Assembly: GCA_016779205.1 (NCBI GenBank)
Contig: JADHOC010000007.1
Location: forward strand, 62,001 to 126,000
Reading direction: 5' to 3'
Source of the DNA: Planctomycetota bacterium
Lineage (GTDB): Bacteria; Planctomycetota; UBA1135; GCA-002686595
DNA length: 64,000 bases
Shown: positions 43,479-53,300 of the stretch, piece after piece
How positions within the stretch are numbered: the stretch's first letter is position 1
Layout of the letters: each line of letters starts with the position of its first letter
The notes under the pieces: generated by a model
What the model saw: only the letters and a program-made list of their open reading frames with translations
Databases searched by the model: none
What the model was told of the DNA's origin: nothing
Program-made: the position numbers and the translations under genes

Positions 43479-45863
43479 ATGTCGCTGACTGTCCGCGCTG
43501 CGATCCTGGCGTTCGCGTGCTTGACCGCTCTCGTCGCCCTCGGAGTCCGGCAGGAGAACGCCATCGGCGTGGCGCTGGGCGGGACCTCGTCTCCCGCTGG
43601 CCAGGCACCCGCGGAGGCCCTCACGTGGGGATCCTACGACCCGGACACGCTCTATCACGCGCGCCGCGTCGCGCGCGCCGTGGAGAATGCCGGGTGGGTG
43701 TCCTCCTTCGACCCCTTCCTTGCCTACCCCGAAGGCGCGGGACCGAAGAGCCTCGGTACAGCGATCCCCTGGCCGCCGGCCTACGACCTCCTCCTCGCGG
43801 CGATGGCCCGGGGGCGTGCCCCCTCGATTGACGCGTTGCTCCCCTCTGCCGCAGGGGATCCCGCAGGACAGCCGCAGGGGGCGTCGGAGCCTCTCTTGCC
43901 AGCGACCCGGCGGCGCATCGAGCAGCTGGTGGCCTCTGTCCCCATGTGGTGCGGGGCGCTGACGGCGCTGATCGCCGCCTTGGCATCGGCGGGCTTGGCG
44001 TCGAGGCTCGTGCCAGCGACGCGGGCAGGGATCACGGCGGTCGGCGCGGCGTTGATCGCGGGGCTCACCGTGGCCTTCACCTTCGGGCACGTTCGCTACT
44101 CCCACCTCGGGAACGGTGACCACCACGCATTCATCTCCTTGCTGCACGTGGCCATGCTCGCCGTGGTGGGGGCGAGCCTCCGACCCGATCGGATCGCCAA
44201 GCCCGTGGGCAGCGCGGCCCGGGGCGGCGCGGCCGGGCTCCTGGCGGGGGTGATGATCACGAGCTGGACGGCGTCGATCCTCTGGGTCGCGTTGGTGCAG
44301 CTCGCCCTGGTCCTCAGGCTGGCGCTGCCGTTCACGGGGGAGCAAGGGAGGCAGAGCGCGAGGGGGCTTCCCATCCTCGCTACCACCTTCCACAAGGCCG
44401 CGTTGCTCGTGGTGATGCCCGCCGCGATCGATAGCCCCTTCAGCTCGACGGACCCCTTCAGCCTGATCGAGCTCTCCTGGTTCCACATGGCGTGGCTCGC
44501 GACCGGGTGGCTGATCTTTGCGCCCTACGCGCTCCTCCCCAGGTTCGCCGCCAAGCGGCGCGTCGCCGCCACGTTCCCCGCCCTCGCCCTCGGGCTGGCG
44601 CTGCTCGTGGGAACCGACACCGGAGCCCGGCTGCTCGAGGCCTTCTCATGGGCCGGGGCCGAGAACCCGTTCATGGGAGGGATCAATGAGTCGCAGCCGC
44701 TGGCGGGCTCACTGCCCAAGCTGCTCCGGTTCGCCGGCGCCGGGGTCCTCGTCGCTCCGGTGGTGTGGGTCCTGGCGCTCAGGCGCGTGGGCGCCGCGCC
44801 GCAGTGCCTGCCCTGGATCACCACGCTCCCGATCCTCCTCCTCTTCGCGCTGCTCCAGCGGCGCTTCGCGGAGGGCCTCGTGCCCCCGATGGCGGTGCTC
44901 CTGGGGACCTTCGTCGCCGTCGAGGCCCTGAAGCGGATCGATCGGCCTCAGCTCCGCGCGGCCGCCACCGTGGCCCTGGCGCTCCTCGCGATCGCGGCGA
45001 ACCCGGGCACCCTGGACAGTACGCTCGCCCGCGGGCGGGTGGAGGACCCTGCGCTGGCGCCGTTCGTGACGTCCACGGACATGGCCCGCCGCCAGCGGGC
45101 CCAGGCCGCCCTGCTCGAGACGCTGCGCGGCGATGCTGAGGATCCCGGCCAGCTGGTCGATGACCGGCCCCGGGCGGTGTTGGCGGAGTGGGACCTCGGG
45201 CACGCCATCGAGTGGCGGGCCGAGCGCCCGACCACGGCCACCAACTTCGGCCTCTATCTCGGCGAGGACTCGTTCCTGGCGCCGTGGCGCTTCTTCTCGG
45301 AGACCGGCGACGTCGCCGCTGAGCAGATGCTCATGGACCTCGGGGTGGGCACGGTGATCATTGACGGCCGGACCGCTGCCCGGCGGCCCAAGATCGCCGC
45401 AGCCTTGAACCTCGGGACGCCCGATGTGGCCTTCTGGTCGCGGACCATGGGCGCCCGCCTCGCGGAAGGGGGCGGGGCCTCGACCGCCAGCCATCCCGGC
45501 TTCCTGCAGCTGATCCGTCGGATCGATCCCGGCGAGGCGCCGGGCGGGATGAGGGCATACGCCGTCGTGCCCGGGGCCCGTCTCAGGGCCGAGGGCCGGC
45601 AGCTTCAGGTGGTGGCGACCCTGGCCGGTGAGGAGGGGGGCTCGTTCACCTGGCGGGGGACAGCGCGCGCCGGTGACGAGGCCGGGGCGCTGGAGCTCCG
45701 CGTGCCCTACGGCGTCCCGCTGGCCCCCTCTTCGAATCCCTCGACGAGGGGCGGGGGGATGACCCTCTCGGCCCTCTCGGTCTTCCTGGACGGTGAGCAA
45801 GTGCCGGTGCAAATCACCGACTGGGACGTCGCGAACGGGCTCGTGGTCAACGCGAATCGATGA
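43479..45863 (+). CDS. STT3/AglB-like oligosaccharyltransferase candidate
   Basis: The 794-residue GT-C protein has about 12-13 membrane segments. The first periplasmic loop has YDPDTLYHARRVARAVE with acidic D54/D56, then SSFDPFLAYPEG and PWPPAYDLLLA, matching the STT3/PglB/AglB pattern of the metal-binding loop and the FDPYINYPxG strand. A later GDHHAF motif (213-218) corresponds to the DHH loop. The soluble part holds WDLGHAIEWRAERPT (571 on), the counterpart of the WWDxG sequon-binding motif. It should transfer lipid-linked glycans to protein. Acceptor sites are unknown. Confidence 0.75.
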   Translation: MSLTVRAAILAFACLTALVALGVRQENAIGVALGGTSSPAGQAPAEALTWGSYDPDTLYHARRVARAVENAGWVSSFDPFLAYPEGAGPKSLGTAIPWPPAYDLLLAAMARGRAPSIDALLPSAAGDPAGQPQGASEPLLPATRRRIEQLVASVPMWCGALTALIAALASAGLASRLVPATRAGITAVGAALIAGLTVAFTFGHVRYSHLGNGDHHAFISLLHVAMLAVVGASLRPDRIAKPVGSAARGGAAGLLAGVMITSWTASILWVALVQLALVLRLALPFTGEQGRQSARGLPILATTFHKAALLVVMPAAIDSPFSSTDPFSLIELSWFHMAWLATGWLIFAPYALLPRFAAKRRVAATFPALALGLALLVGTDTGARLLEAFSWAGAENPFMGGINESQPLAGSLPKLLRFAGAGVLVAPVVWVLALRRVGAAPQCLPWITTLPILLLFALLQRRFAEGLVPPMAVLLGTFVAVEALKRIDRPQLRAAATVALALLAIAANPGTLDSTLARGRVEDPALAPFVTSTDMARRQRAQAALLETLRGDAEDPGQLVDDRPRAVLAEWDLGHAIEWRAERPTTATNFGLYLGEDSFLAPWRFFSETGDVAAEQMLMDLGVGTVIIDGRTAARRPKIAAALNLGTPDVAFWSRTMGARLAEGGGASTASHPGFLQLIRRIDPGEAPGGMRAYAVVPGARLRAEGRQLQVVATLAGEEGGSFTWRGTARAGDEAGALELRVPYGVPLAPSSNPSTRGGGMTLSALSVFLDGEQVPVQITDWDVANGLVVNANR

Positions 45864-45975
45864 CCGCTCGCGACGTACATACGTCCCCCTGCCACGCTTT
45901 GCCCGCTCGTTACACGCCCGAGCCGCTCTTCTGCCTATACAGCGAGCTTGGCCGCGTACCCTCCCTGCCATTCCC

Positions 45976-47472
45976 ATGCTCTACCCGACTCGCAAGACCC
46001 TCGCCTCCTGCTTCCTCGCCGCGGGGGCCCTCTTCAGCCCGTTGAACACCGCTGCGGCGCAGTCCATCGGCTCCCCGCAGGTCAACATCAACCATCAGGC
46101 GCTCGCCGCCGACTTCCTCAACCGGTCGGGGTTTGACCCTGAGGGCGCGAGCCAGGTCTCGGTGGAGCAGCTGCTGGAGCGCTCGTTCTTCACGATGCGC
46201 GTCGGGGTCTTCGACCTCGGGCTGAGCTCCTACGCTGCACTGAGCCGGACCAACGGCGACAACTTCGCGCTCCTCGCCGGCGCCCTGCTCGAGGTCCAGG
46301 CGCAGTTCCTCGAGTGGCTAGGGCCCAAGGCCCCCGGCATCAAGGAGGCCGAGAAGGACCTGAAGACGCTGCGGAGCTACTTCAAGAAACTCCGCGGGAA
46401 CGCCATCAACAAGCTGGACCCCAAGCAGACCGGGGATGTGATGACCTTGCTCGGGGCGAGCAAGAAGGCCCTCGAGGCCCAGGAGCGGTTCGGCCGGTAC
46501 ATGGCCCGGGGGACCGCCCTCGGGCTCGACCGAGAGGACGAGTACGTCGATACGTTCCTGGTGGCCCCGGGGCGGAGGGACTTCCTTGAGCTCCTGAGCA
46601 CGTTCGGCGCGATCAGCCCGCCCAACCAGGGTGTCTACTGGACCAACGACGTCGCGACCTGGACGAACACCTACTTCAACGACATCTCGGTCGTGGCCCT
46701 GGAGTTCGCGAGCCTCGGGAGCACCACCGGCGGAGCCTTCGCGGGGGTCAGCATGAACTCCCGGACGCCGACCGGGATGCAGCAGCAGATCTCCCAGCTC
46801 GCCGGCAACGCGATGATCGACAACCTGTTTGGCGACAAGATCCCGCCGTCCCTGGCGGGCGCCTTGTCGGTCAACCTCGTGGTCGAGATCTACGGGGAGT
46901 GCAACACGCGAGTAGACGGCGACCTGCGGGCGCGGCGGACCCAGGCCCGGGAGATCTTCGTCCCTGGCGGGCTCTCGGAGGGGGGCATCCTGCCCCCGAA
47001 CCTGGCCGACAGCCGCTGGCGCTCGGAGCACGGCAAGGACCACTTCCTCGTGGCGCTCCAGTCCTCCCAGGCCGCCGGCGCGAGCGAGGCCAAGAAGAAG
47101 CACGAGAAGAACGGGTGCTTCGAGTTGATGGATGACCGCGAGGCCAAGCGAATGGTCGTCAAGGCGCCGTTCCTCGGGACCCCCGCGGCCGATGCGCCGC
47201 CGGTGCCGGACGACTTCTGGGGCGACAGCCTCGAGTTCTACCGCTCCTACCGGACCGGGTTCATCTACTGGCTACGCACCAAGGGGCAGCGCTCGAAGAA
47301 GAGCTCGGAGGCGGCCTTCGCCGCCTACCTCACGCAGCTGGCCCAGGCGGCGAACGGGGCCGACTCCCTGGAGGCCACCTTCGAGGAGCAGTACGGCAAG
47401 CCGCTGAGCGCGAAGGAGCCCTCCAAGCAGGACCTCGAGGGGCAGTTCCTGGACTGGCTCTCGAAGCTCTGA
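45976..47472 (+). CDS. Unrecognised exported protein
   Basis: The 498-residue product starts at the ATG at 45976 with a signal peptide cut near TAAAQS (about 25). It is rich in charged helices (about 85-190) and contains two cysteine-poor halves with no catalytic motif that I can name. A segment with two tyrosine-rich patches (FYRSYRTGFIYWLRTKG) lies near residue 420. A short acidic or Lys-rich region precedes the C-terminal helix. I do not recognise a family. It follows the STT3-like gene after 112 bp on the same strand, and could be a substrate or be unrelated. Confidence 0.55.
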   Translation: MLYPTRKTLASCFLAAGALFSPLNTAAAQSIGSPQVNINHQALAADFLNRSGFDPEGASQVSVEQLLERSFFTMRVGVFDLGLSSYAALSRTNGDNFALLAGALLEVQAQFLEWLGPKAPGIKEAEKDLKTLRSYFKKLRGNAINKLDPKQTGDVMTLLGASKKALEAQERFGRYMARGTALGLDREDEYVDTFLVAPGRRDFLELLSTFGAISPPNQGVYWTNDVATWTNTYFNDISVVALEFASLGSTTGGAFAGVSMNSRTPTGMQQQISQLAGNAMIDNLFGDKIPPSLAGALSVNLVVEIYGECNTRVDGDLRARRTQAREIFVPGGLSEGGILPPNLADSRWRSEHGKDHFLVALQSSQAAGASEAKKKHEKNGCFELMDDREAKRMVVKAPFLGTPAADAPPVPDDFWGDSLEFYRSYRTGFIYWLRTKGQRSKKSSEAAFAAYLTQLAQAANGADSLEATFEEQYGKPLSAKEPSKQDLEGQFLDWLSKL

Positions 47473-47498
47473 GTCGGACTCGGTAGCCTCGGCGGATC

Positions 47499-50396
47499 AT
47501 GCCGTCGAAACCCCTAGGTCACCCCGCCGCCAGCGCCTCCCCCGAGTTCCTTGGGTACGACGGACCGCTCCTGGCGAGGGCCGCCGAGCGAATCGTCGGC
47601 GGGGCGGCTGGACCTGAGGAGCTGGGCGAGCTGCTGATCGCGGTCCCCGGTGCCCGCGCAGGGCGTCGGTTGGCCAAGGAGCTGCGGGCCTGCGCCTCCA
47701 GCCGGGGCTGGGCCGGCTACTTCGCCCCAACGATCACCACGCCGGGGGCGCTCACCGACGCCCTCCTCCCGCTGGAGCACGCGACGGCAGACCGAACGAC
47801 GCGGACCCTGGCATGGGAGGCCGCGCTCGTGGGCGTTCGGCCCGAGATGCTCCTGAGGATCCTCTCGCGCCCACCCGCACGTGGCGATCGCGCCGCGTGG
47901 TGGCGGGTGGCCGAGGAGCTCCGCGTGCTCCACGGGGAGCTCGCCCAGTGGGGCCATGACTTCGCGTCCGTCTGGAAGCGGCTCGAGACCTACTCGGGAT
48001 GCCCTGTGGGCGAGCTCCGGCGCTGGGAGGCGCTGGCGGAGATCCAGGGCGCCTGGCGCGCGAAGATGGGCAAGCTCGAGCTCTCCGATCCCCACGAGGG
48101 GCGCCTCCAGGCCCTCGAGTCGGGGCGGGTGGTGCGCGGGGCTCGGGTGGTCCTCGTGGGCGTCCTCGAGATGAACCTGCTGCTCCGTGAAGCGCTTCGC
48201 GCCCTTGACGAGGCGCCCCGTGTCCTCGTCTTCGCACCGGAGGTCGCCGCCGAGGGCTTCGATGACCTTGGGGCCCTGGTGACCTCGAGGTGGGAGGAGG
48301 CTGAGGTCGACCTGCCGCTCGATCAGTGGCACGTGGTCGGCACCCCCGATGACCAGGCGCGCCTCGCGCTGTCCCTGGCCGCCGAGGCTGCCCCCGCCCA
48401 CGCCGGTGAGCTGACGGTCGGGGTCCCGGACGGGGAGGTGACGCCCCTGCTCGTGAGGCGGTTTGGCGCCGCGGACATCCACGCCAGGAGCGCCGCGGGG
48501 ACGCCGCTCGGACTCACCGCCCCGATGCGCCTGGTCGCCGCGCTGGAGGCCTTCGCGCGGGCGCGTACGGCGGAGAACGCCGCGTCCCTCGTCCGCCACG
48601 CGGACCTCGCCCGCTGGCTCGCGGGACGCCTGGGGCACGACCCGGCCGCGCGCCTGGACCGGTACCGCCCGGAGCACCTGCCCCGGACGCTGGACCCCAG
48701 CCCGGAGGGGGGCGTCCTCGATCTCCCCGGGCAGCTGAGGGGAAGGGAGGACATCCGGCCCCTGCTCGGCGCGGTCGAGGAACTGGGTGGGGCGCTCTTC
48801 ACGGACACGGCGGCCTCGCTCGCCGATCACGTGGGCCGTCTCCGAGAGCTCCTGCTGCTCGTCTACGGGGACCACCCGATGCTCGAGCCGCCCCGGTCCA
48901 GCGAGCTGGCCCGCCATGTGGAGGTCTCGCTGCGTCGCCTCGGGGCGGTCATGGATGAGCTCGAGCGCATGCCCGCGGCGGTGGCCGGAAAGATGACGCC
49001 GGCCGACGCGCTGCGCCTGGTCCACTGGACCGCCGGGGGGGCCGCGGTCCCTGACCCGGTGGGGGGAGAGGGCCAGCCGGTGGTCGAGCTGCTCGGCTGG
49101 CTCGAGCTGCTCCTCGACGGCGCGCCCCACCTCGTGGTGACGGGCTTCAACGAGACCAAGGTCCCCGAGCCCTCCACCCGAGACCCGTTCCTCCCGGACT
49201 CCATCCGCACGCTCCTCGGGCTCGAGGACGACGCGCGGCGCACCGCGCGGGATGTCTACACCATGATCGCGCTCCTCCACTCGAAGCGATCCCTGCACTT
49301 CATCAGCGGCAGGGTCACCCGGGACGGGGACCCGCTGTTCCCGAGCCGGCTGGCCTTCAGGGCGGGGAGCGGGGACGTGGCCGCGCGGGTGGATCACGCC
49401 CTCGAGCCCGTGGGGTTCGCGCCGGTGGAGGCAAGCGACCGGGACGTGTCCGCCGAGCTTCCTCCGGTGGTCGCGGACCCGCGGCCCCAGGACCGCTTCG
49501 CGGTGACCTCCTTCAAGAGCTTCCTCGACTCGCCGCTCCTCTACTACGTCCAGCGCGTCCTTCGCCTGGAGGCGGTGGACGACCGCGCGGGTGAGCTCGA
49601 CGCGCTGCGCTTCGGCACCCTCGCCCACGACGTGCTCGAGGACCTCGGCACGAACGAGGAGCTGCGGGAGTCCACCAGCGTCAAGGACGTCGAGGGGTAC
49701 CTCCTCGATCGACTCGACCGGCGGGCGGCCATGAGGTTCCCGAGGGCCGTCATGCCGGCGGTGCAGATCCAGCTCGGCCAGCTGCGGCTCCGCCTCAAGA
49801 GTTTCGCCCTCTGGCACGTGGGGGAGGTGCGCGACGGGTGGCGGATCCGCCACGCGGAGTGGAGCCCGGAGGGCGACGCCTCCATCGGGCGCGAGGGGTG
49901 CGCCCGGCTCGACATGGGGGCCGGTGAGGAGCCGGCGTGGATCCGCGGCAAGATCGACCGCATCGAGCAGCACTCGAAGACGGGGTTCTGGCGCGTGCTG
50001 GACTACAAGACCAGCCACAAGAGCCATGACCCGGCCAAGGTGCACCGCAAGCAGAACGGGGAGTGGAGGGACCTCCAGCTCCCGCTCTACGCCCACATGG
50101 TCGAGCCGCTCGTCGGCAAGGGCGTCGTTCCCGGGCTCGGCTACGTCAACCTGCCGGGGGACGGGACGCGCGTGGAGCTCAAGCTCGTGGCCGGCAAGGT
50201 CAGCTGGGGTCCAGAGGACATCCAGGACGCCCTGGAGTGCGCGCGCGAGGTGGTCCGGCGTGTCCGGGCGGGCGAGGTCCACGACCTCGGTCGCGTCAAG
50301 ACCGAGTTCATGCTCCCGATCGAACGGGAGCTCCTCGGAGTCGGCCTGGTGCGAGAGCCCGACCCGGTCGCGGACGACGAGGAGGAGCGGTCATGA
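47499..50396 (+). CDS. addB: AddB-like PD-(D/E)XK nuclease/inactive helicase subunit
   Basis: The 965-residue protein begins with a helicase-like domain in which the P-loop is degenerate (VPGARAGRRL, about 49-58, no GKT). The C-terminal nuclease is intact: IRGKIDRIE, VLDYKTSHK and QLPLYAH (QxxxY), with FGTLAHDVLEDL at about 690. The four Fe-S cysteines of Bacillus AddB are not evident. It overlaps addA by 4 bp (ATGA) and probably forms the recombination-repair nuclease with it, in place of RecBCD. Confidence 0.85.
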   Translation: MPSKPLGHPAASASPEFLGYDGPLLARAAERIVGGAAGPEELGELLIAVPGARAGRRLAKELRACASSRGWAGYFAPTITTPGALTDALLPLEHATADRTTRTLAWEAALVGVRPEMLLRILSRPPARGDRAAWWRVAEELRVLHGELAQWGHDFASVWKRLETYSGCPVGELRRWEALAEIQGAWRAKMGKLELSDPHEGRLQALESGRVVRGARVVLVGVLEMNLLLREALRALDEAPRVLVFAPEVAAEGFDDLGALVTSRWEEAEVDLPLDQWHVVGTPDDQARLALSLAAEAAPAHAGELTVGVPDGEVTPLLVRRFGAADIHARSAAGTPLGLTAPMRLVAALEAFARARTAENAASLVRHADLARWLAGRLGHDPAARLDRYRPEHLPRTLDPSPEGGVLDLPGQLRGREDIRPLLGAVEELGGALFTDTAASLADHVGRLRELLLLVYGDHPMLEPPRSSELARHVEVSLRRLGAVMDELERMPAAVAGKMTPADALRLVHWTAGGAAVPDPVGGEGQPVVELLGWLELLLDGAPHLVVTGFNETKVPEPSTRDPFLPDSIRTLLGLEDDARRTARDVYTMIALLHSKRSLHFISGRVTRDGDPLFPSRLAFRAGSGDVAARVDHALEPVGFAPVEASDRDVSAELPPVVADPRPQDRFAVTSFKSFLDSPLLYYVQRVLRLEAVDDRAGELDALRFGTLAHDVLEDLGTNEELRESTSVKDVEGYLLDRLDRRAAMRFPRAVMPAVQIQLGQLRLRLKSFALWHVGEVRDGWRIRHAEWSPEGDASIGREGCARLDMGAGEEPAWIRGKIDRIEQHSKTGFWRVLDYKTSHKSHDPAKVHRKQNGEWRDLQLPLYAHMVEPLVGKGVVPGLGYVNLPGDGTRVELKLVAGKVSWGPEDIQDALECAREVVRRVRAGEVHDLGRVKTEFMLPIERELLGVGLVREPDPVADDEEERS

Positions 50397-53300
50397 GTCA
50401 GACCGAACTGTTTGGGGAGGACGACTCCATCAGGAAGCGACGTCAGCTGCTGCTGGCGTCGGCGGGGACGGGCAAGACGTTCCGGCTGGCCAACCACTTC
50501 GCCGGGCTCCTGGTGGCGGGCGTGGAGCCCAAGCAGGTGCTCGCGGCGACCTTCACGCGCAAGGCGGCGGGGGAGATCCTCGACCGGGTGCTCAAGCGCC
50601 TCCGTGAGGGCGCGCAGGACGGCGCGGCGGGGGAGGAGACGCGGGGCTACCTCCTGGACGCCGCCCAGGCGGTCCAGCCCTATCGGGAGAGCCTCCTGGC
50701 CGAGGAGTGCGCCGAGACCCTCGCGCGACTGGTCCGGCGCATCGAGCGCTTCCGGGTCCAGACCCTGGACGCCTTCTTCATCAGCCTCTCCCAGCTCTTC
50801 GCCATGGAGCTCGAGCTCTCGCCCGACTTCGCCATCGGGACGGAGGTGCAGGAGGTCGGCCTCGCCGCCGAGACCGTGGCGCGGGTGCTGGACGGACTCG
50901 AGGACGGTGAACGCCTCGAGCTCCTGCGGGCGCTGGTCCGCGGGGGCGCGTCCCGCAAGGCACAGTCCGCCCTGCTCGAGGCCGTGTCCGAGGCGGAGAA
51001 CGCCGCCGCCCAGGTGGGACCTGACGCGTGGGGGAACCTGAAGCCCCTCGATGGGGTGGATCCCGCCGAGGTAGAGGCCCAGGTCCGCCGTCTGCACCAG
51101 TGTGATGTGCCCGTCACCGCCAAGGGGGAGCCGAACAAGCTGTTTGCCAACGCGATCGACGCTCTGCGGGCGCTCGTCGGAGATGGCAGTGATCCGATCG
51201 ACTCCTCCTTCTTCGGCATCGGCCTGGTGGAGAAGGTGATCGCCGGGGATGAGAAGTTCGCGCGCGCTCCGATCCCCGAGGACATCGCGGGAGCGATTCA
51301 AGTCCTCGCGCAGCGGGCCGGGGAGGACGCGATCAAGGAGCTCCTCGCGCGGAACGAGGCCATGGGCTCGTTCCTCACCAAGTACGCCCGAGCCGAGGAC
51401 GGCCTGCGTGCCGAGTGGGGGGTCTACCGCTTCCAGGACTTCTCGCGGGCGCTGGAGCGCGGGCCCGCGAGGGAGAAGCCCGAGGCCTGGCGGCAGGCGT
51501 TGGGCTTCCGCATGGACGCCAAGCTCTCGCACCTCCTCCTGGACGAGTTCCAGGACACGTCGGCCCAGCAGTGGCGCCTCCTCTTGCCCCTCGCCGAGGA
51601 GGTCCTCGCCGACGGCAGCGAGGAGTCGAGCTTCTTCTGCGTGGGGGACGTCAAGCAGTCCATCTACGGGTGGCGTGGGGGAGAGCCGCGCCTCCTCTCA
51701 AGGATGCACGAGCGGCACCCCGGCCTCGAGAAGGAGGAGATGGTGAAGAACTACCGCTCCTCGAAGGTGATCCTCGACGTGGTGAACCAGGTCTTCGACG
51801 GACTCGCGGACCGCACGGCCCTGGCAGGAGAGAAGCGCGCCGCGGTCCGGCAGGCGGCGACGCGTTGGAGCGAGAACTTCGGGCCCCACGAGGCGAAGAA
51901 GGACCTCCCGGGCGAGGCCCACGTCTGGCAGGTGCGCGCCCACGAGAAGGAGCGAGGGGAAGTGAAGATGGACCCGGCGGTGAACCTCGCGGTCGAGCGC
52001 GTCCGCGTGCTGCATGAGCGTCACCCCGATGCCTCCATCGCGATCCTGGTGCGGACGGCGAAGCTCGTCCCGACTCTCCGCTTCCGCCTCGGCAAGATCG
52101 GCATCGAGGCCAGCGACGAGGGGGGCAATCCGCTCACCGACTCCCTCCTGGTGACCTGGCTGCTCGGGCTCCTCCAGCTCGCAGACCACCCCGGTGACGG
52201 GATCGCGGCGCTCCAGGTGGCGCGCTCCCCCTTCGGTCCGGAGCTCGGGCTGGTCCCCGGGGAGGCGGGGAGCGCCGAGGCGAAGCAGCGGGCCTCGGAG
52301 GTCTCCGCGCAGCTCCGCGAGGAGCTCCTGCACGCGGGCTACGGGCCCTTCCTCCAGCGCCGCATGGAGCGGCTCACCGAGCAGGCCTCCGCGTGGGACC
52401 TGCGCCGACTCGAGCAGCTCGTGGACCTCGCCGAGATCCACGACGCGAAGCCCGGGCTGCGTCCGGCGGACTTCGCCGACGAGGTCCGCGCGAAGAAGGT
52501 CTCCGACCCTTCCCAGGCGCGGGTCAAGGTCATGACCATCCACGCCTCCAAGGGGCTCGAGTTCGATGCGGTCGTGCTCCCGGAGCTTGGACACCTCTGG
52601 CGGCTGACGCCCAGGGGCGTGCTCCTCGAGTCCGAGTCCGAGGTGGCGCCTCCGCGGGTGGCGACCATGGCGCCCCGGGCGGACGTGGCCGCGCAGCATC
52701 CCGAGCTGGAGGCCATGTACGAGGGCGAGAAGGAGCGCCAGATGGTGGATGAGCTCTCCGGGCTCTATGTGGCGCTGACCCGGGCGGTGCACTCCATTGA
52801 CCTGATCGTCTCCGCGCCGGGCAAGAAGTCGCCCAGCCAGAGCCACGGCGCCCTCGTCGCGGAGGCCTTCGGCGGTCAGACCGTCGGTGAGCTCACCCTT
52901 GATGGGGCCTACGAGGAGGTCTGGTCCCACGCTGATTCCACGGAGGAGTGGGCCCCCGTGCACGAGAAGGGCAGTAAGGAGCCCCTCACGGAACACCGTC
53001 TGCGGCTGGATCCTGCGCCCGGGGAGACCGCCGTTCGCGCCCCGAGCTCCGCGGGGCACTCGCCGGAGTCCGTGGGCTCGCTGCTCTCGGGGGCCAGCGG
53101 CCGCGGCGCGCGCTTCGGGACGCTCGTGCACGCGCTCTTCGAGGAGGTCGAGTGGCTGGAAGGAGCGGCCGTCGACGACGAGAGCCTTCGTGCCACCCTG
53201 GTCCGCGTGGGCGACGAGGCCGTGGACCTCGTGGACGGTGCCCTCGCGAGGTTCCGCGAGGCCATGGCTTCAGAGTCGCTGGTCCAGCTGCTCACCCGCC

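Noticed and set aside
47514..50282. 922-codon minus-strand open frame across addB
   Set aside because: It is antisense to a gene with clear nuclease motifs; the translation is Arg/His/Glu/Pro-rich with no domain pattern.
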